Of a DNA stretch of 64,000 bases, positions 53,854 to 62,488 are shown one piece after another; the stretch's first letter is position 1, and the number at the start of each line of letters is the position of its first letter. The translations under genes and the position numbers were made by a program. Under the pieces are notes generated by a model that saw only the letters and a program-made list of their open reading frames with translations, had not been told where the DNA came from and made no database searches. Origin of the DNA: Micromonospora purpureochromogenes (GTDB lineage Bacteria; Actinomycetota; Actinomycetes; Mycobacteriales; Micromonosporaceae); assembly GCF_900091515.1 (NCBI RefSeq), contig NZ_LT607410.1, positions 1,488,001 to 1,552,000 of the forward strand, written 5' to 3'.

Positions 53854-53875
53854 GTGTTCCAACAAAGATGAACAC
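53854..53875. promoter_or_regulatory. Operator-like inverted repeat before the deoR-galT operon
   Basis: GTGTTC and GAACAC are perfect arms 10 nt apart in the only AT-rich patch of the promoter region. On the minus strand it reads through TTTGTTGGAACA, like DeoR-type sites. Likely autoregulation. Confidence 0.45.
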
Positions 53876-53917
53876 TAGCGCGCAGGGGGCAGCGACGGAA
53901 GGTGACCCTGGCGGGAA

Positions 53918-55447
53918 TCAGGCGGACTGGAGGCGGGGCTCCACCCAGCCGGTCTCGGTGAGGTGGTTCATCACCGACAGCACCGCCTCGTCGACGGTCA
54001 GGTCGGTGGTGTCTACCACGATCTCGGCGTCGGTCGGCTCCTCGTACGGGTCGTCGACGCCGGTCATCCCGGTGAGCAGGCCGGCCCGGGCCCGGGCGTA
54101 CAGGCCCTTGCGGTCACGCCGCTCGCACACCTCCAGCGGGGTGGCCACGTGGACCAGCACGAAACCGGCCCCCGCCGCCAGCGCCATCTCCCGGGCGGTC
54201 GCCCGCGCCTGGGCGTACGGGGCGATCGGGCAGCAGATGCCCACCCCCCGGTGCCGGGCGACCTCGGCCGCCACCCAGCCGATCCGGCGGACGTTGGCGT
54301 CCCGATCCGCCCGGCTGAAGCCCAGCCCCGCCGACAGCTCCCGGCGCACCACGTCGCCGTCGAGCAGGGTCACCGTGCGGTCGCCCTGCTCCCGCAGCAC
54401 GTCCGCCAGCCCACGGGCGATGGTCGACTTGCCGGAGCCGGACAGGCCGGTCAGGAACACCACCAGACCCCGGTGCCGCCGCGGCGGGCGGGCCCGGCTC
54501 AGCTCCTTGGCCACCGCCGGCGGGGTGTGCCACTCGGGCAGCGGGAAGCCCCGGTCCAGCAGGTCGTCGATCTCCTCCTGGCGCAGCGCCAGCCGCCGGT
54601 TGCGCGGCGGGATGTCCTCCCGCCAGCGCCACTGCCCGTCCCGGTTGTCGTAGGCCAGCTCGCGGGGCACCAGCACCCGCAGGCCGGCGCCGGAGAGCAT
54701 CTCGCCGGTGGAGAGCAGGTGGGTCACCCCGTACGCGGCGGAGATCCGGGCCCGCAGCAGGGCGTCGCCGATCTCGTCGCGGCCGCGCGGCATCGGCACC
54801 GCGACCAGGGTCGCCGGGGGCATCCGGTCGCGGGCGGCGAAGACGCTGCGGACCAGGGCCTCCGACGGCAGGCCAGCGGAGCCGCCCTCACCTACCGGGA
54901 TCATCACCAGCAGGTGGGCGCCCAGGGTACGGGCGGCGTGCGCGATCTGCGCCAGCTGCGGCCGGTGCAGGGGCCGGTCGGCGATCACGCCGAGCACCCG
55001 GCCCGGGGGCAGCAGCGCCCGGACCTCCTCCGGGCTGCGGCGCAGCCGCTGGAACGGGCCGTGCCCGCCGTCGCCGAGCCGGCTGACCGGGCCACCCACC
55101 CCGGCCACACCCTCGCGGGCCGCCCAGACGTCGGCGACCTCCAGCGCGGCCACCGGTGCACCCTCGCCGTCGCTGAGCACCAGCGTGCGGCGTCCCGGGT
55201 CGGCCGGGTCCAGCCCGGCGGCCAGCGCCGCCGGCACCTGGAGGGTCACCGGCACCGGCCACGGCGTGCCGTCGGCGAGCCGGCCGCGACGCTGCAGCGA
55301 GGCCAGGTCGGCGCGGGTCATGAAGCCGGTCAGCGGGGCGTACGCCCCGGTCAGCAACAGCTCCAGATCGGCCAGCTCACCCGGGCGCGGCGTGTACGCC
55401 GGCGCGTCCCGAAGCACCTCGTCGGGCAGCACCCACCCGTTGCTCAT
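53918..55447 (-). CDS. cysC: APS kinase fused to a degenerate ATP-sulfurylase domain
   Basis: A 509-residue protein. Residues about 320-509 are an intact APS kinase: Walker A GLSGSGKSTIARGL, LLDGDVVRRELSAGLGFSRADRDANVRRIGWVA and the LYARARAG loop. It phosphorylates APS to PAPS. Residues 1-310 are sulfurylase-like (PUA-type start ending GFMTRADLASL, then a nucleotidyltransferase part), but the catalytic QxRNP/HxxH site is replaced by IADRPLHRPQ near 152, so this half is probably inactive in making APS. It stands alone, away from other sulfate genes. Confidence 0.88.
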   Translation of the reverse strand: MSNGWVLPDEVLRDAPAYTPRPGELADLELLLTGAYAPLTGFMTRADLASLQRRGRLADGTPWPVPVTLQVPAALAAGLDPADPGRRTLVLSDGEGAPVAALEVADVWAAREGVAGVGGPVSRLGDGGHGPFQRLRRSPEEVRALLPPGRVLGVIADRPLHRPQLAQIAHAARTLGAHLLVMIPVGEGGSAGLPSEALVRSVFAARDRMPPATLVAVPMPRGRDEIGDALLRARISAAYGVTHLLSTGEMLSGAGLRVLVPRELAYDNRDGQWRWREDIPPRNRRLALRQEEIDDLLDRGFPLPEWHTPPAVAKELSRARPPRRHRGLVVFLTGLSGSGKSTIARGLADVLREQGDRTVTLLDGDVVRRELSAGLGFSRADRDANVRRIGWVAAEVARHRGVGICCPIAPYAQARATAREMALAAGAGFVLVHVATPLEVCERRDRKGLYARARAGLLTGMTGVDDPYEEPTDAEIVVDTTDLTVDEAVLSVMNHLTETGWVEPRLQSA

Positions 55448-55544
55448 CCGTACCCCTCACTCGCCGACCGGCACACAGTTTCGCAGCCGACCGGCGATCG
55501 GTCGAGAGCGCCACTCCACTGCGGTCCGGGCGGTTGGGGACGGC

Positions 55545-56123
55545 TCAACCGGTCGGGGTGAGCGGGGCGGCCCCGAACGAGACCGCGAACCGCTTGCACC
55601 AGATGGACACGCTGGTCAGCCCGGCCAGATCGGTGCCCGGCGGGATGTCGTACGCCTGGTCGCCACGGTTGCCCTTGAGCCGGCCCAGCTCGACCCACCG
55701 GCCGTCGTCGAAGACGTCCCAGCCGGCGCGGCCGGCGCGGACCGGCTGATCGGTCAGCCAGACCCGCAGGTCCGGGCCGTTGGAGGTGGCCAGGCCCACC
55801 AGTTCCAGCCGGTGCCGCCCGTCACCGCCGCGGACGACCCGGGCGGTGCCCGAGGTGTCGTGCTCGTGGGTGACGAACTCGCCCCGGCTGAGCAGCGTCG
55901 GCCCCGCCGGGGTCGGCGTCGGCCCGGCCGGTCCCGCGCCCCCCGTGGGCGCGGGACCGGCCGACGGCGTGGCGGCCACGTCCACGTCGGACAGCCGCTC
56001 GGCGACCCGGGTGTCGGTGACCGCCTTCCAGGGCTGGAACCACCAGAGCCCGACGGCCGCCCCGGCGGCGAGAACGACGACGACGGCCCAGGTCAGCGGG
56101 GTACGCAGCAGGCGGGTGACCAC
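55545..56123 (-). CDS. DM13 domain membrane-anchored protein
   Basis: A 192-residue protein. One N-terminal TM helix (TWAVVVVLAAGAAVGLWWF) and a Pro/Gly/Ala linker (about 50-80) are followed by a DM13 domain: THEHDTSGTARVV, LATSNGPDLRVWLTD, ELGRLKGNRGDQAYDIP and TSVSIWCKRFAVSFGAA. The conserved Cys in SIWCKRF is present; it has been proposed to take part in redox or electron transfer in this domain. The function here is unknown. It is a single gene upstream of the APS kinase. Confidence 0.88.
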   Translation of the reverse strand: MVTRLLRTPLTWAVVVVLAAGAAVGLWWFQPWKAVTDTRVAERLSDVDVAATPSAGPAPTGGAGPAGPTPTPAGPTLLSRGEFVTHEHDTSGTARVVRGGDGRHRLELVGLATSNGPDLRVWLTDQPVRAGRAGWDVFDDGRWVELGRLKGNRGDQAYDIPPGTDLAGLTSVSIWCKRFAVSFGAAPLTPTG

Positions 56124-56289
56124 GTCGCCCAGTCTGCCGGGCCCCGGCCGCCCCGGTCATCGGGCCGCCGGGTTACGAAACCCTTACCGAGGGCTCGGGC
56201 CGGGGCGCGGAATCCGACCGGTGTCCCCCGGACGGGTTCTCAGGGGCGACCCCGGGCGATTCCTGATACCCCCGCGGGCGTCGGCTTCC

Positions 56290-56295
56290 TACGCT
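56290..56295 (+). promoter_or_regulatory. -10 box of the tandem ABC operon, leaderless
   Basis: TACGCT ends 7 nt before the GTG start at 56303, and no Shine-Dalgarno is present. Confidence 0.45.
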
Positions 56296-56302
56296 GACGG
56301 GC

Positions 56303-57217
56303 GTGACACTCATAGCGACCGAGTCGCTGACCAAGACGTACGGGGGTCGGGTCACCGCGTTGGCCGACCTGACCGTCGCGGTGGAGCCCGGGATCATCGG
56401 CCTGGTGGGCGCGAACGGCGCCGGCAAGTCGACCCTGATCAAGATCCTGCTGGGCCTGCTCGCCCCGACCAGCGGCCGGGTCTCCGTGCTCGGCCTCGAC
56501 CCGACCACCGACCCGGCGACCGTACGGGCCCGGGTGGGTTACATGCCCGAGCACGACGCGCTGCCGCCCGACCTCACCGCCGCCGAGCTGGTCACCCACC
56601 TCGGCCGGATCAGCGGCCTGCCCCGGACGACGGCCCGCGAGCGGGCGTCCGAGGCGCTGCGGCACGTCGGCCTCTACGAGGAGCGCTACCGGCCGGTCGG
56701 CGGCTACTCGACCGGCATGAAGCAGCGGGTCAAGCTGGCTCAGGCCCTGGTGCACGACCCGGACCTGCTGCTGCTCGACGAGCCGACCAACGGCCTCGAC
56801 CCGGCCGGCCGGGACGACATGCTCGCGCTGGTGCACCGGATCGGCACCGAGTTCGGCATCTCCGTGCTGGTCTGCTCGCACCTGCTCGGCGAGGTGGAGC
56901 GGATCTGCGACACGCTGGTCGCCATCGACGGCGGGCGGCTGCTGCGGGCCGGCCCGATCGCCGCCATGACCACCGCCACCGACGTGCTCGCCGTCGAGGT
57001 CAGCGAGGGTACGGACGAGCTGGCCACCCGGCTCGCCGCGCTCGACCTGCCGGTCAGCCGGGACGGGCGGATGCTGCTCGTCCCGCTCGCCGACGAGGCC
57101 ACCTACGACCTGATCCTCGGCGCGGTCGCCGAGCTGGACCTGCCGCTGCACCGGCTCGACCAGCGGCGGCACCGGGTGGCCGAACTCTTCGCCACGAGGG
57201 AGCCCAGCCATGTCTGA
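56303..57217 (+). CDS. ABC transporter ATPase (ABC-2 type exporter)
   Basis: A 304-residue ATPase with Walker A GANGAGKSTLIKI, signature YSTGMKQRVKLAQAL, Walker B LLLLDEPTNGLD and switch His in VCSHLLGEV. The C-terminal 80 residues are the usual DrrA/CcmA-type extension. First gene of a four-gene operon; it overlaps the next permease gene by 8 nt. The exported substrate is unknown. Confidence 0.93.
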   Translation: MTLIATESLTKTYGGRVTALADLTVAVEPGIIGLVGANGAGKSTLIKILLGLLAPTSGRVSVLGLDPTTDPATVRARVGYMPEHDALPPDLTAAELVTHLGRISGLPRTTARERASEALRHVGLYEERYRPVGGYSTGMKQRVKLAQALVHDPDLLLLDEPTNGLDPAGRDDMLALVHRIGTEFGISVLVCSHLLGEVERICDTLVAIDGGRLLRAGPIAAMTTATDVLAVEVSEGTDELATRLAALDLPVSRDGRMLLVPLADEATYDLILGAVAELDLPLHRLDQRRHRVAELFATREPSHV

Positions 57218-58091
57218 GCCGACCGGCGTCATCCACGACATCGGCTACCAGCGCTACACCGGCCCCCGCCTCGGCCGCCGGCACGTCTTCGGCGCGCTCT
57301 ACCTGCACGGCCTGCGGACCGCCTTCGGGCTGGGCCGCAGCGCCAAGGCCAAGATCTTCCCCTGGCTGGTGGTCGGCATCGTCACCATGGTGGCCGCCGG
57401 CGCCACCGCGGTCCGCAGCCAGATCGGCGAGGTGGTGATGACGTACGCCCAGTTCGCCGACTCGATGAGCTGGCTGGTCATCTTCTTCGCCGCGGTGGCC
57501 GCGCCGGAGCTGGTCTCCCGCGACCTGCGCAGCGGCGTGCTGCCGCTGTACTTCTCCCGGCCGCTGCCGCGCGGCGACTACGCCCTGGCCAAGCTGCTGG
57601 CCCTGGTCAGCGCGCTCTGGCTGCTGCTCGGCGCGCCGCAGCTGGTGATGTTCCTCGGCGCGGCGTTCACCACCGGCGACGGGATGCGCGGCGTCTGGAA
57701 CGAGCTGCTCGACCTGCTGCCGGGGCTGCTCTACGCCGGCCTCTGGGCGGTCGTCTTCGCCTCGGTCGGCCTGCTGGTCGCCTCGCTCACCGGCAAGCGG
57801 GCGTTCGCGGCCGGCGGGATCGTGGCGGTCTTCCTGATGACCACCCCGATCGTCGGCACCCTGTCCATCCTGCCCTCCCGCACCGTCAACGAGCTGGCCG
57901 GACTGGGCTCGCCGTCGACCATCGTGCAGGGGGTCGGCATCTGGTCGCTGGGCGACCTGCTGGTCTCCGAGGACCAGGGTGGACCGGACATCGGCGGCTT
58001 CGGCCCGGTCTACGCCCTCGCCGCCGTGCTGCTGGTCGCCGGCTGCGTCGCCCTGCTGCTGCTGCGATACCGGAAGGTGGCCGCCCGATGA
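57210..58091 (+). CDS. ABC-2 type permease
   Basis: A 293-residue protein with about six TM helices. The N-terminal motif IHDIGYQRYTGPRLGRRHVF is shared with a family of actinobacterial ABC permeases paired with such ATPases. It has LVSRDLRSGVLPLYFSRPLPRGDYALAKLL, the cytoplasmic coupling region. It probably forms the channel with the adjacent ATPase. It overlaps both neighbours. Confidence 0.88.
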   Translation: MSEPTGVIHDIGYQRYTGPRLGRRHVFGALYLHGLRTAFGLGRSAKAKIFPWLVVGIVTMVAAGATAVRSQIGEVVMTYAQFADSMSWLVIFFAAVAAPELVSRDLRSGVLPLYFSRPLPRGDYALAKLLALVSALWLLLGAPQLVMFLGAAFTTGDGMRGVWNELLDLLPGLLYAGLWAVVFASVGLLVASLTGKRAFAAGGIVAVFLMTTPIVGTLSILPSRTVNELAGLGSPSTIVQGVGIWSLGDLLVSEDQGGPDIGGFGPVYALAAVLLVAGCVALLLLRYRKVAAR

Positions 58092-59047
58092 CCACGATCA
58101 GCGCCGATCCCACGGCGAGCGTCCCGACCACCACCACCAGCACCCTCGACCTGGCCGGGGTGTCCCGCTGGTACGGCAACGTGGTGGCGGTCAACGACAT
58201 CACCATGCGGCTGGGCCCCGGGGTGACCGGCCTGCTCGGGCCGAACGGCGCCGGCAAGACGACCCTGCTGCACATGATGGCCGGCTTCCTCGCCCCGTCC
58301 CGGGGCGCGGTGACCCTGGACGGTGAGCCGACCTGGCGCCACCCGGAGGTCTACCGCCGGCTCGGGCTGGTCAGCGAGCGGGAGGCGGTGCACACCTTCC
58401 TCACCGCGTACGAGTTCGTGCTGGCCAGCGCGAAGCTGCACCGGCTGCCCGACCCGGCGGCGGCAGCCCGACGGGCGATCGCCCTGGTCGAGCTGGAGGG
58501 AGCCCAGGACCGGCGGATCGGGACGTACTCCAAGGGCATGCGGCAGCGCGCCCGGGTCGCCGCGGCGCTGGTGCACGACCCGCAGGTGCTGCTGCTCGAC
58601 GAGCCGTTCAACGGGATGGACCCGCGCCAGCGGCTGCACATGATGGGGTTGCTGCACTCTCTCGGCGACGCGGGCCGGACGATCCTGTTCAGCTCGCACA
58701 TCCTGGAGGAGGTCGAGCAGGTCTCCGGCACCGTGCAGGTGATGGTGGCCGGCCGGCTCGCCGCCTCCGGGGACTTCCGGACCATCCGCCGGCTGATGAC
58801 CAACCGGCCGCACGTGTTCACCGTCCGCTCCACCGACGACCGCGCGTTGGCGGTCGCGCTGATGGCCGAGCCCTCGGTCACCGGCGTCGAGCTGGATCGC
58901 ACCGGCCTGACCGTCAAGGCCGGCGACTACGGCGCCTTCACCCGGGCGCTGCCGAAGATCGCGCTGGCCCACGGCGTCCGGGTCCGGCAGTTGCTGCCCG
59001 AGGACGAGTCCCTGGAGAGCGTCTTCTCCTACCTGGTGGAGGCCTGA
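58088..59047 (+). CDS. ABC transporter ATPase (second of the pair)
   Basis: A 319-residue ATPase with Walker A GPNGAGKTTLLHMM, signature YSKGMRQRARVAAAL, Walker B LLLLDEPFNGMD and switch His in SSHILEEVEQV. The Gln-to-Glu variation after Walker B (DEPFNGMD) is common in ABC-2 exporters. It starts in the stop of the upstream permease (ATGA). It may work with the following permease or as a heterodimer with the first ATPase. Confidence 0.93.
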   Translation: MTTISADPTASVPTTTTSTLDLAGVSRWYGNVVAVNDITMRLGPGVTGLLGPNGAGKTTLLHMMAGFLAPSRGAVTLDGEPTWRHPEVYRRLGLVSEREAVHTFLTAYEFVLASAKLHRLPDPAAAARRAIALVELEGAQDRRIGTYSKGMRQRARVAAALVHDPQVLLLDEPFNGMDPRQRLHMMGLLHSLGDAGRTILFSSHILEEVEQVSGTVQVMVAGRLAASGDFRTIRRLMTNRPHVFTVRSTDDRALAVALMAEPSVTGVELDRTGLTVKAGDYGAFTRALPKIALAHGVRVRQLLPEDESLESVFSYLVEA

Positions 59048-59757
59048 TGTCGACCGTTTCCTGGATCACCGCGCGCGGGCTGTTCGGCCGGCGTCGCTTC
59101 CTGATCCTGCTGCCGTTGCCGCTCCTGCTGCTCGGGCTGGCGATGCTCTGCCGGTCGCTCGGGGTCGAGCCGGGTGACTGGGGGCCGCCGGTGCTGGTCG
59201 GCCTCGGCCTGGCCGTGGTGCTGCCGGTGGTCTCCCTGATCGTGGGCACCGGCGTGCTGGGGGCCGAGATCGACGACGGCACCGTGGTGCACATCCTCAC
59301 CAAGCCGCTGCCGCGCTGGCAGATCGTGCTGCCGAAGCTCGCGGTGGCCACCGTGGTCAGCGCGACCACCGTCGCCGTGCCGCTCTTCGTCGCGGGCGTG
59401 CTCGCCGATTCGGTACGCCTCGGGCTGGCCCTCGCCGCCGCATCGGCGCTCGGCGCGCTGGCGTACTCGGCGCTGTTCCTGGCGCTGAGCCTGCTCACCC
59501 GACGGCCGGTCCTGCTCGGCCTGGTCTACGTGCTGATCTGGGAGGGGCTGCTGGGCAACTTCGTCCGCGGCACGAAGGTGCTCTCGGTCCAGCAGTGGGT
59601 GGTCGCCATGGCCGACCGGATGGCCCCCACCGACCTGCTGTCGACCACCGTCTCCGTCCCCGTCGCGGCGGTGCTGACCGGCGTCGTCGCGGTCGGCTTC
59701 ACCGTCCTGGCGATCGACCGCCTCCGCTCCTTCTCCATGGCCGGCGAAACCAGCTGA
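59047..59757 (+). CDS. ABC-2 type permease (second of the pair)
   Basis: A 236-residue protein with six TM helices; the coupling segment is LGAEIDDGTVVHILTKPLPRWQIVLPKLA. The start shares one base with the stop of the ATPase before it (TGATG). The whole four-gene set is translationally coupled, suggesting a single exporter with two ATPases and two permeases. Confidence 0.88.
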   Translation: MSTVSWITARGLFGRRRFLILLPLPLLLLGLAMLCRSLGVEPGDWGPPVLVGLGLAVVLPVVSLIVGTGVLGAEIDDGTVVHILTKPLPRWQIVLPKLAVATVVSATTVAVPLFVAGVLADSVRLGLALAAASALGALAYSALFLALSLLTRRPVLLGLVYVLIWEGLLGNFVRGTKVLSVQQWVVAMADRMAPTDLLSTTVSVPVAAVLTGVVAVGFTVLAIDRLRSFSMAGETS

Positions 59758-59790
59758 CCCCACCCACCCCCACCCCACCCCGGGATGCAC

Positions 59791-59842
59791 TTTCAGAGAA
59801 AGAGTGGCCGCAGCGCCCTGAATGGCCACTCTTTCTCTGAAA
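59791..59842. repeat. Perfect 19-bp palindrome between ABC operon and valS
   Basis: TTTCAGAGAAAGAGTGGCC (59791-59809) is the exact complement of 59824-59842, with a 14-nt loop. It can terminate both convergent units. Its purine-rich, GC-poor arms contrast with the genome and resemble the palindromes at 41007 and 49301. Confidence 0.8.
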
Positions 59843-59867
59843 CTGCGCGCACCTCGGGGGTGGGGGG

Positions 59868-62432
59868 TTAGAAGGCGGAGGCGATTACCAGGTCGGGGGT
59901 GCGGTCGGGGAGCAGGTCGAGTTTGGTGATGCGGCCGGCGGCGCGGAGGTCGTCGGCGATCAGGGTGAGCTGCTCCAGCAGGGCGGCGGGGCCGAGCGCC
60001 TCGGCCAGCGGCACCTCCGCCTTCATCGACAGCTTCCGTTCCGACTTGGCCCGGCGCACCTGGCCCAGCGCGTCCCCGGCCAGCCGCAGCAGTTGCGGGT
60101 CGGCGGTGCCCTCGATCGCCCGCCCCACCTCGTACGTGGTCGGCCAGGTGGCCCGGTGCACCGAGCCGTACCGCCACCACGACCAGACCTCCTCGGCCAC
60201 GTACGGCAGGACCGGGGCGAAGAGCCGCAACTGCACCGACAGCGCGGTGGCCAGCGCCGCCCGCGCCGACTCGGCACCCGGCCCGGAGCCGTAGGCGCGC
60301 TCCTTCACCAGCTCGATGTAGTCGTCGCAGAACCGCCAGAAGAACGCCTCGGTGACCTGGAGCGCCGCCGTGTGGTCGTACGAGTCGAAGGCGGACGTCG
60401 CGGCGGCGACCACGCCGGAGAGTTCGGCGAGCATGGCGGTGTCCAGCGGCGCGGTCGCCGGAGCGCGCAACGCGTCCGCGGCGCCCAGCCCCAGGGCGAA
60501 CCGGGAGGCGTTGAGCAGCTTGGTGGCGAGCCGCCGACCCACCTTGATCTGCGCCGGGTCGAAGGCCAGGTCCATGCCGGGCTTGCCGTTGGCCGCCCAG
60601 TACCGCACCGCGTCGGAGCCGTGCTGCTCCAGCAGCGCCATCGGGGTCACCACGTTCCCCTTGGACTTGGACATCTTCTTCCGGTCCGGGTCGAGGATCC
60701 AGCCGGAGAGCACGGCGTCCCGCCAGGGCAGCACGCCGTGCTCCAGGTGGGCGCGGACCACGGTGGAGAAGAGCCAGGTCCGGATGATGTCGTGCCCCTG
60801 CGGGCGCAGGTCCATCGGGAAGACCCGGCTGAACAGGTCCGGGTCGGTCTCCCACCCGCCGACGATCTGCGGGGTCAGCGAGGAGGTCGCCCAGGTGTCC
60901 AGCACGTCCGGGTCGCCGACGAAGCCACCCGGCAGCCCGCGCTGCGACTCCTCGAAACCGGGCGCGGGATCGCTGGACGGATCGACCGGCAACATCGCCT
61001 CGTCCGGTGTGAGAGGGTGGGACCAGTCCGGCTCGCCAACGTCGTCGAGCCGGTACCACACCGGCACCGGCACCCCGAAGAAGCGCTGCCGGCTGACCAG
61101 CCAGTCACCGGTCAGCCCGCCCACCCAGTGGTCGTACCGGTGCTTCATGTGCTCCGGCACCCAGCGCAGCTCGCCGCCCCGGGCCAGCAACTGTTCCCGC
61201 AGGCCGGCGTCCCGCCCGCCGTTGCGCAGGTACCACTGGCGGGTCGAGACGATCTCCAGTGGCCGGTCGCCACGCTCGTAGAACTTCACCGGGTGGGTGA
61301 TCGCGCGCGGCTCGCCGACCAGGTCACCGGCGTCGGCCAGCAACTGCACCATGGTCCGCCGGGCCCCGTTGACGGTCTGCCCGGCCAGGGCGGCGTACGG
61401 CTCGGCCGGCACTCCGTGCGGCGGCTCCGGCAGCAGCCGGCCGTCCCGGCCGATCACCACCCGGGTGTCCAGCTGCAGCTCCCGCCACCAGGTCACGTCG
61501 GTCAGGTCGCCGAAGGTGCAGACCATCGCGATGCCGGTGCCCTTGGCCGGGTCCGCCACCGGGTGCGCGCGCACCGGCACCTCGACAGCGAAGATCGGGC
61601 TACGCACCGAGCGGCCCACCAGGTCCGCGTACCGCTCGTCGTCGGGGTGGCAGACCAGCGCCACGCAGGCCGGCAGCAGCTCCGGCCGGGTGGTGTCGAT
61701 GAGCACCTCGCGCCCGCCCGGCCCGGTGAACCGCAGCCGGTGGTACGCCCCGGGCCGCTCCCGGTCCTCCAGCTCCGCCTGGGCCACCGCGGTGGCGAAG
61801 CCGACGTCCCAGAGCGTCGGCGCCTCCGCCTGGTACGCCTCGCCCCGGGCCAGGTTGCGCAGGAACGCCCGCTGGCTGGTCGCCCGCGCCACCCGCCCGA
61901 TGGTCGTGTACGTCAGCGACCAGTCCACCGACAGCCCGAGCCGCCGCCACAGCGCCTCGAAGACCTGCTCGTCGGCGGCGGTCAGCCGTTCGCACAGCGC
62001 CACGAAGTTGCGCCGGTCGATCGGCGTCGGGTCCTTGCGCCGCTCCTCGCTCACCGGCGTCGCGGGCGGCTGCCAGTGCGGGTCGTACGGCAGCGACGGG
62101 TCGCAGCGCACCCCGTAGACGTTCTGCACCCGCCGTTCGGTGGGCAGGCCGTTGTCGTCCCAGCCCATCGGGTAGAAGACCGTCCGGCCGCGCATCCGCT
62201 GGAAGCGGGCCACCATGTCGGTGTGCGTGTACGAGAAGACGTGCCCCATGTGCAGCTCGCCCGATACGGTCGGCGGCGGGGTGTCGATCGCGTACACGTC
62301 CGACCGCTCCTTCGAGCGGTCGAACGCGTACGTGCCCTCCTCCTGCCAGTGGCGCGCCCAGGTCTCCTCGAGCCCGTCCAGGGTCGGACGCTCGGGGACG
62401 CCGGCGCGGGCCGTCCTCGCCGTATCAGTCAT
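59868..62432 (-). CDS. valS: Valyl-tRNA synthetase, archaeal-type
   Basis: A 854-residue class I synthetase charging tRNA-Val. HIGH motif is HMGH (VSGELHMGHVFSYTHTD) and KMSKS is intact (KKMSKSKGNVV). The editing domain lies about 200-350 (IDTTRPELLPACVALVCHPDD). It has YPMGWDDNGLPTERRVQ where typical bacterial ValRS has a GTDHAGIATQ-type block, and it lacks the C-terminal coiled-coil tail; both features point to the archaeal-type branch. The ATG at 62432 is chosen; a longer in-frame start lies at 62468. Confidence 0.95.
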   Translation of the reverse strand: MTDTARTARAGVPERPTLDGLEETWARHWQEEGTYAFDRSKERSDVYAIDTPPPTVSGELHMGHVFSYTHTDMVARFQRMRGRTVFYPMGWDDNGLPTERRVQNVYGVRCDPSLPYDPHWQPPATPVSEERRKDPTPIDRRNFVALCERLTAADEQVFEALWRRLGLSVDWSLTYTTIGRVARATSQRAFLRNLARGEAYQAEAPTLWDVGFATAVAQAELEDRERPGAYHRLRFTGPGGREVLIDTTRPELLPACVALVCHPDDERYADLVGRSVRSPIFAVEVPVRAHPVADPAKGTGIAMVCTFGDLTDVTWWRELQLDTRVVIGRDGRLLPEPPHGVPAEPYAALAGQTVNGARRTMVQLLADAGDLVGEPRAITHPVKFYERGDRPLEIVSTRQWYLRNGGRDAGLREQLLARGGELRWVPEHMKHRYDHWVGGLTGDWLVSRQRFFGVPVPVWYRLDDVGEPDWSHPLTPDEAMLPVDPSSDPAPGFEESQRGLPGGFVGDPDVLDTWATSSLTPQIVGGWETDPDLFSRVFPMDLRPQGHDIIRTWLFSTVVRAHLEHGVLPWRDAVLSGWILDPDRKKMSKSKGNVVTPMALLEQHGSDAVRYWAANGKPGMDLAFDPAQIKVGRRLATKLLNASRFALGLGAADALRAPATAPLDTAMLAELSGVVAAATSAFDSYDHTAALQVTEAFFWRFCDDYIELVKERAYGSGPGAESARAALATALSVQLRLFAPVLPYVAEEVWSWWRYGSVHRATWPTTYEVGRAIEGTADPQLLRLAGDALGQVRRAKSERKLSMKAEVPLAEALGPAALLEQLTLIADDLRAAGRITKLDLLPDRTPDLVIASAF

Positions 62433-62488
62433 CCGTCGATCGTAGGCAGCCCGCGTCGCCCTGCCCACGGCTTATCCGCCGGTGTCGC

